A DNA stretch of 64,000 bases from Porpolomopsis calyptriformis (taxonomy: Eukaryota; Basidiomycota; Agaricomycetes; Agaricales; Hygrophoraceae), in the NCBI GenBank assembly GCA_951640195.1, contig OX621164.1, forward strand, positions 1,159,098-1,223,097. The letters are read 5' to 3'. Every line of letters starts with the position of its first letter. The first letter of the stretch is position 1. Shown piece after piece: positions 58,601-64,000 of this stretch. The notes beneath the pieces were generated by a model. The model had not been told where the DNA came from. It saw only the letters and a list, made by a program, of their open reading frames with translations, and did no database searches. Position numbers and translations under genes: made by a program.

Positions 58601-60080
58601 AGAGGGACGGGCTTGCTCGATTGTCTGAACAAAGACTCGGTTGAAGTGGCGAGAACAAACCTTCTCAGTCGTGGCATACTTTCAAAGGTTGTACGAGATC
58701 CTCACAAGTCGATACCGGGGAGGACCATGAAAATTTCTGAAATGTAGGCAGCAATTCTTGTATTTGTGAGCTTGAAATTGACATACGTTACAGGAATCAA
58801 AATGCAATAGGCGGATCAATTTCACGCGACACATTTCAAGATGCATTAATCTTGGAAGAGATCTCCTCCCAACAAGAAGGCAGCTGGCAGGAGTGGCCTC
58901 TTCTCACAAACGAGGGTGACATTGCTGCCTTATTTCAATTGGTTTCCGATGACAAGGTTTTCCACAAGTTTCCCGGATACTCGTGAGACTAATGCGAACA
59001 TAATGTGTTCAGGTAGAATTCAAGATTGACACATCGCAAGCTCAGGCTGCACGTTCTAATCTTGACTGGAACAGCAAGAAAGCAGGTTCGTTGCAATACT
59101 TCTCATTGCGAGGTAACTCAGCGAACCGTATGGGCAGACGACGACCAAATCGAGACAGTGATTCATGTCCAATTTCATAACATGTCAACCGTTGTTCCGC
59201 CGCCTTCGATTAGCGGATCCTCCCCAGATCTTCCTTCCATGGAGCTTGATAGTGAATGGCCAATCGAACATGGGAAGACAGTCAGTGGTGACCAGGCTTG
59301 TTGCAAGGCGGTATCTTCTGGTCTTGTAGATTGCGTAGCCTGTCTTGAGGACGAGTCATCAAGCTTCCTTGCCAATCTTGCCGAGGATGACAAGGAGCTT
59401 ACTTTGCGCATATTAACCGTCGTTCGACTGGCTGGCTCGAATGGAATTACCAAGGACCAGCTCCTTGTACGCCCTCGTTTTCCGTCAACTGGTGGTAATG
59501 TTGACTTTGTTTTCTCTTGGTGCAGACCAACACGAACCAATTTGCTGAAAAAACTCTTACTCTTGTCCGCCGTATAACTGAGTCGCCTCTTCCCCTTCTG
59601 TTCTGGACGGGCTACACGTCTCCTGTTGTGGTTTCCTCAGTACATTTGGCAGAATGGACGGTGGTTATTTCCGATGTCCCGAGACTAAGGGTATTCCCAC
59701 GACGCTGGTTGGATATTTTTGGTTCGAAGATTAATGACATATGGGACGCTGCGCTGAGAGCCGTCCTTGGTGTAATTCTGTTCAGACCTGGGATTTCGCA
59801 GGTTGGTTTACTCAATAACAGATTTGAACACTCTGACTTACTCGTTGTTTCTAAGGCTGAGCTCAGATGGCGATTGAGATCGGTGTATGACAGACAGGAA
59901 GTCCACGAATTACTCTGTTACCTGCAGGAGGAAGGTTTTATAAAGATGAGATCGGATCCCTCCTTTCAGCCTCTGGGTGGAAGAGGCTTTGGTGCATCTA
60001 CGATGCCAGATAATAACGAAGAAAAGTCAATGTTTTGGTTAATTGGAGATACTCGTCATTGGTATCAGGTACGAGGGTGA
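52673..60080 (+). CDS. TFC3: TFIIIC B-block-binding subunit (Tfc3/GTF3C1-like) with AT-hooks
   Basis: It is the largest TFIIIC subunit and binds the B box of tRNA genes. MDELLHHCLRELSFDGDLG is split by a 170-base intron from CNVSRLKDFVAGFYNQNPFQ. The B-block winged helix reads MVYTALQFVTRGRENGMSIV, DLGKKTKYDQKTCFYLVKQL, VDLGLV. Further wHTH-like segments follow (RRFFQTRIRELLQQGIIEKV; SLCQFDKRTIELLLNRAERA). A disordered acidic/basic part (54660-55500) has three AT-hooks: KRGRPRK (about 54703), KRGRPPKKRK (about 54862) and KRGRPRKK (about 54991). A long exon (from 55838 to 57783) contains the extended helical core, and the end is at 60080. Total about 2,000 aa over some 15-20 exons, as in other Agaricomycetes. 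It is convergent with the ABCD gene, 145 bases between the stops. Confidence 0.87.
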
Positions 60081-60225
60081 TTAACATGATAACTAATTAT
60101 AATAAGTTATGCACATGTGTTTATTGAAATCATATATCGGCACTTATCTCACAAGGAACCTTGAGATTGTAGAACAGAATCGGTGAATGTGCAATAAATT
60201 CCTGAACTGCAAGTTCAATGGGTAA

Positions 60226-63325
<3,100 letters not shown>

Positions 63326-63610
63326 ATATCTGGATCGAAAGATAGAACCACGAACTAACGCCTGATCAGAGTGGGAAGCATTTACGATTCACGTGAATTT
63401 CACATGCAATCTTATCACGAAACTCAGATTATGCGCTTGCCATGCAAGCAACTCCTGAAATTTTCGGAAAATCGATGATTATGCTATGGTAATACACAGT
63501 GGAAAGGGTTATCACTAGGTCTGAGAGCCATGAATGGGCGGAATGGCCTAGGACGGTATGTGTTCGACATGAATATTGGTGGTAGAAGTGAATGACATGA
63601 TTGCTCTTTT

Positions 63611-64000
63611 TTACGGAACAGAAAGGGCTTCGAAAGACTCCTCAGAGGGAATTCCCCCAGAAGGACGAGCTGCGATTTCGTCTTCCTGGTACCGCAAAAG
63701 AGCCTCTCGGAATTCTAGCATCCACGGATGATCCATCAGCTCCCCTGCTGTTGGGCGTTTCATCGGATCTATCGTCAAGCACTGTTTGATAAAGTTGATG
63801 CCTAGTTCGCTGAGCTGGCCCGGCTCGGGCAAGGGAGGATGTTGAGTAGCAACTCCAATATGGAACATGATTGCCCTAGACAAGACATTCAGATTTTCGA
63901 ATACGATGGAAGGACAACATAACATGCAGACCATTCATTATCGAGGTTGCTCCAGGGTTTCTTGCCTGTCGCGAATTCTAGCACAACGCAACCAAGAGAC
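63611..64000 (-). CDS. MAPKKK, Ssk2/Wis4-like STE11 kinase, C-terminal end (runs off window)
   Basis: The edge exon reads SLGCVVLEFATGKKPWSNLD followed by NEW (subdomain IX; the preceding D-I-W lies outside). An intron of 57 bases leads to AIMFHIGVATQHPPLPEPGQ, LSELGINFIKQCLTIDPMKR and PTAGELMDHPWM, subdomains X-XI with the invariant Arg. The tail after the kinase is 30 residues and ends EALSVP. The ATQHPPLPEPGQLSELG segment matches the osmotic-stress MAPKKKs (Ssk2, Wis4) better than Bck1 in my reading. Only the C-terminal end is visible. Confidence 0.85.

Overview
This window is nuclear DNA of a filamentous basidiomycete, most likely an Agaricomycete. The genes are dense and cut by many introns of about 45-65 bases with GTRNGY donors. 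The gene set also fits: DUF6533-type seven-helix proteins, an F-box protein of the WTGAHH class, a viroplasmin-domain PIF1 helicase, a GH72 cell-wall enzyme, a PalI/SUR7 protein and a GRAM-PH-GRAM sterol glucosyltransferase. I cannot name the species. All gene models were spliced by hand from translations and splice consensus, so outer boundaries are firmer than every inner exon edge.

Layout. 1-12.2 kb: the 5' part of a seven-helix gene (-), ATP11 (+), an NAD(P)-binding protein (-), octanoyltransferase LIP2 (-), a prenylcysteine-oxidase-like flavoprotein (-), an F-box protein (+), a dienelactone hydrolase (-) and a second DUF6533 gene (+). 12.2-33.5 kb: the striking part of the window, two full-length ABCC (MRP/YCF1-type) transporter genes in a large inverted repeat with arms of about 7.1 kb. 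They point away from each other in the map and are separated by about 7.1 kb holding a PIF1 helicase (+), a type I membrane protein (+) and the rRNA-processing nuclease LAS1 (-). 33.6-39.1 kb: an RRM plus zinc-knuckle RNA-binding protein (-), a GPI-anchored GH72 glucanosyltransferase (-), an intron-containing tRNA-Lys(CTT) (+) and a PalI/SUR7 protein (-). 39.3-52.5 kb: ATG26 (+), an IPNS-like 2-oxoglutarate oxygenase (-), RIC1 (-) and a divergent pair of PRELI/MSF1-domain genes. 52.7-64 kb: the TFIIIC B-block subunit TFC3 with AT-hooks (+), a peroxisomal ABCD half-transporter (-) and the C-terminal end of an SSK2-like MAPKKK (-, runs off the window).

Most genes are housekeeping: mitochondria (ATP11, LIP2, PRELI pair), peroxisome (ABCD), Golgi traffic (RIC1), tRNA and 5S transcription (TFC3), rRNA processing (LAS1) and cell wall (GH72). 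No secondary-metabolite cluster, transposon or CRISPR is seen. The most unusual signal is the inverted ABCC duplication. Its two arms differ by many substitutions and indels over much of their length, but share at least two tracts of about 1 kb that are almost identical even in introns. This is the pattern expected from repeated gene conversion between inverted paralogs. Other points of interest are four GC-AG introns with the same strong donor, micro-exons of 11 and 15 nt, a frameshifted C-terminus in one ABCC copy, and a helicase carrying an RNase H1-type hybrid-binding domain inside the inverted repeat.
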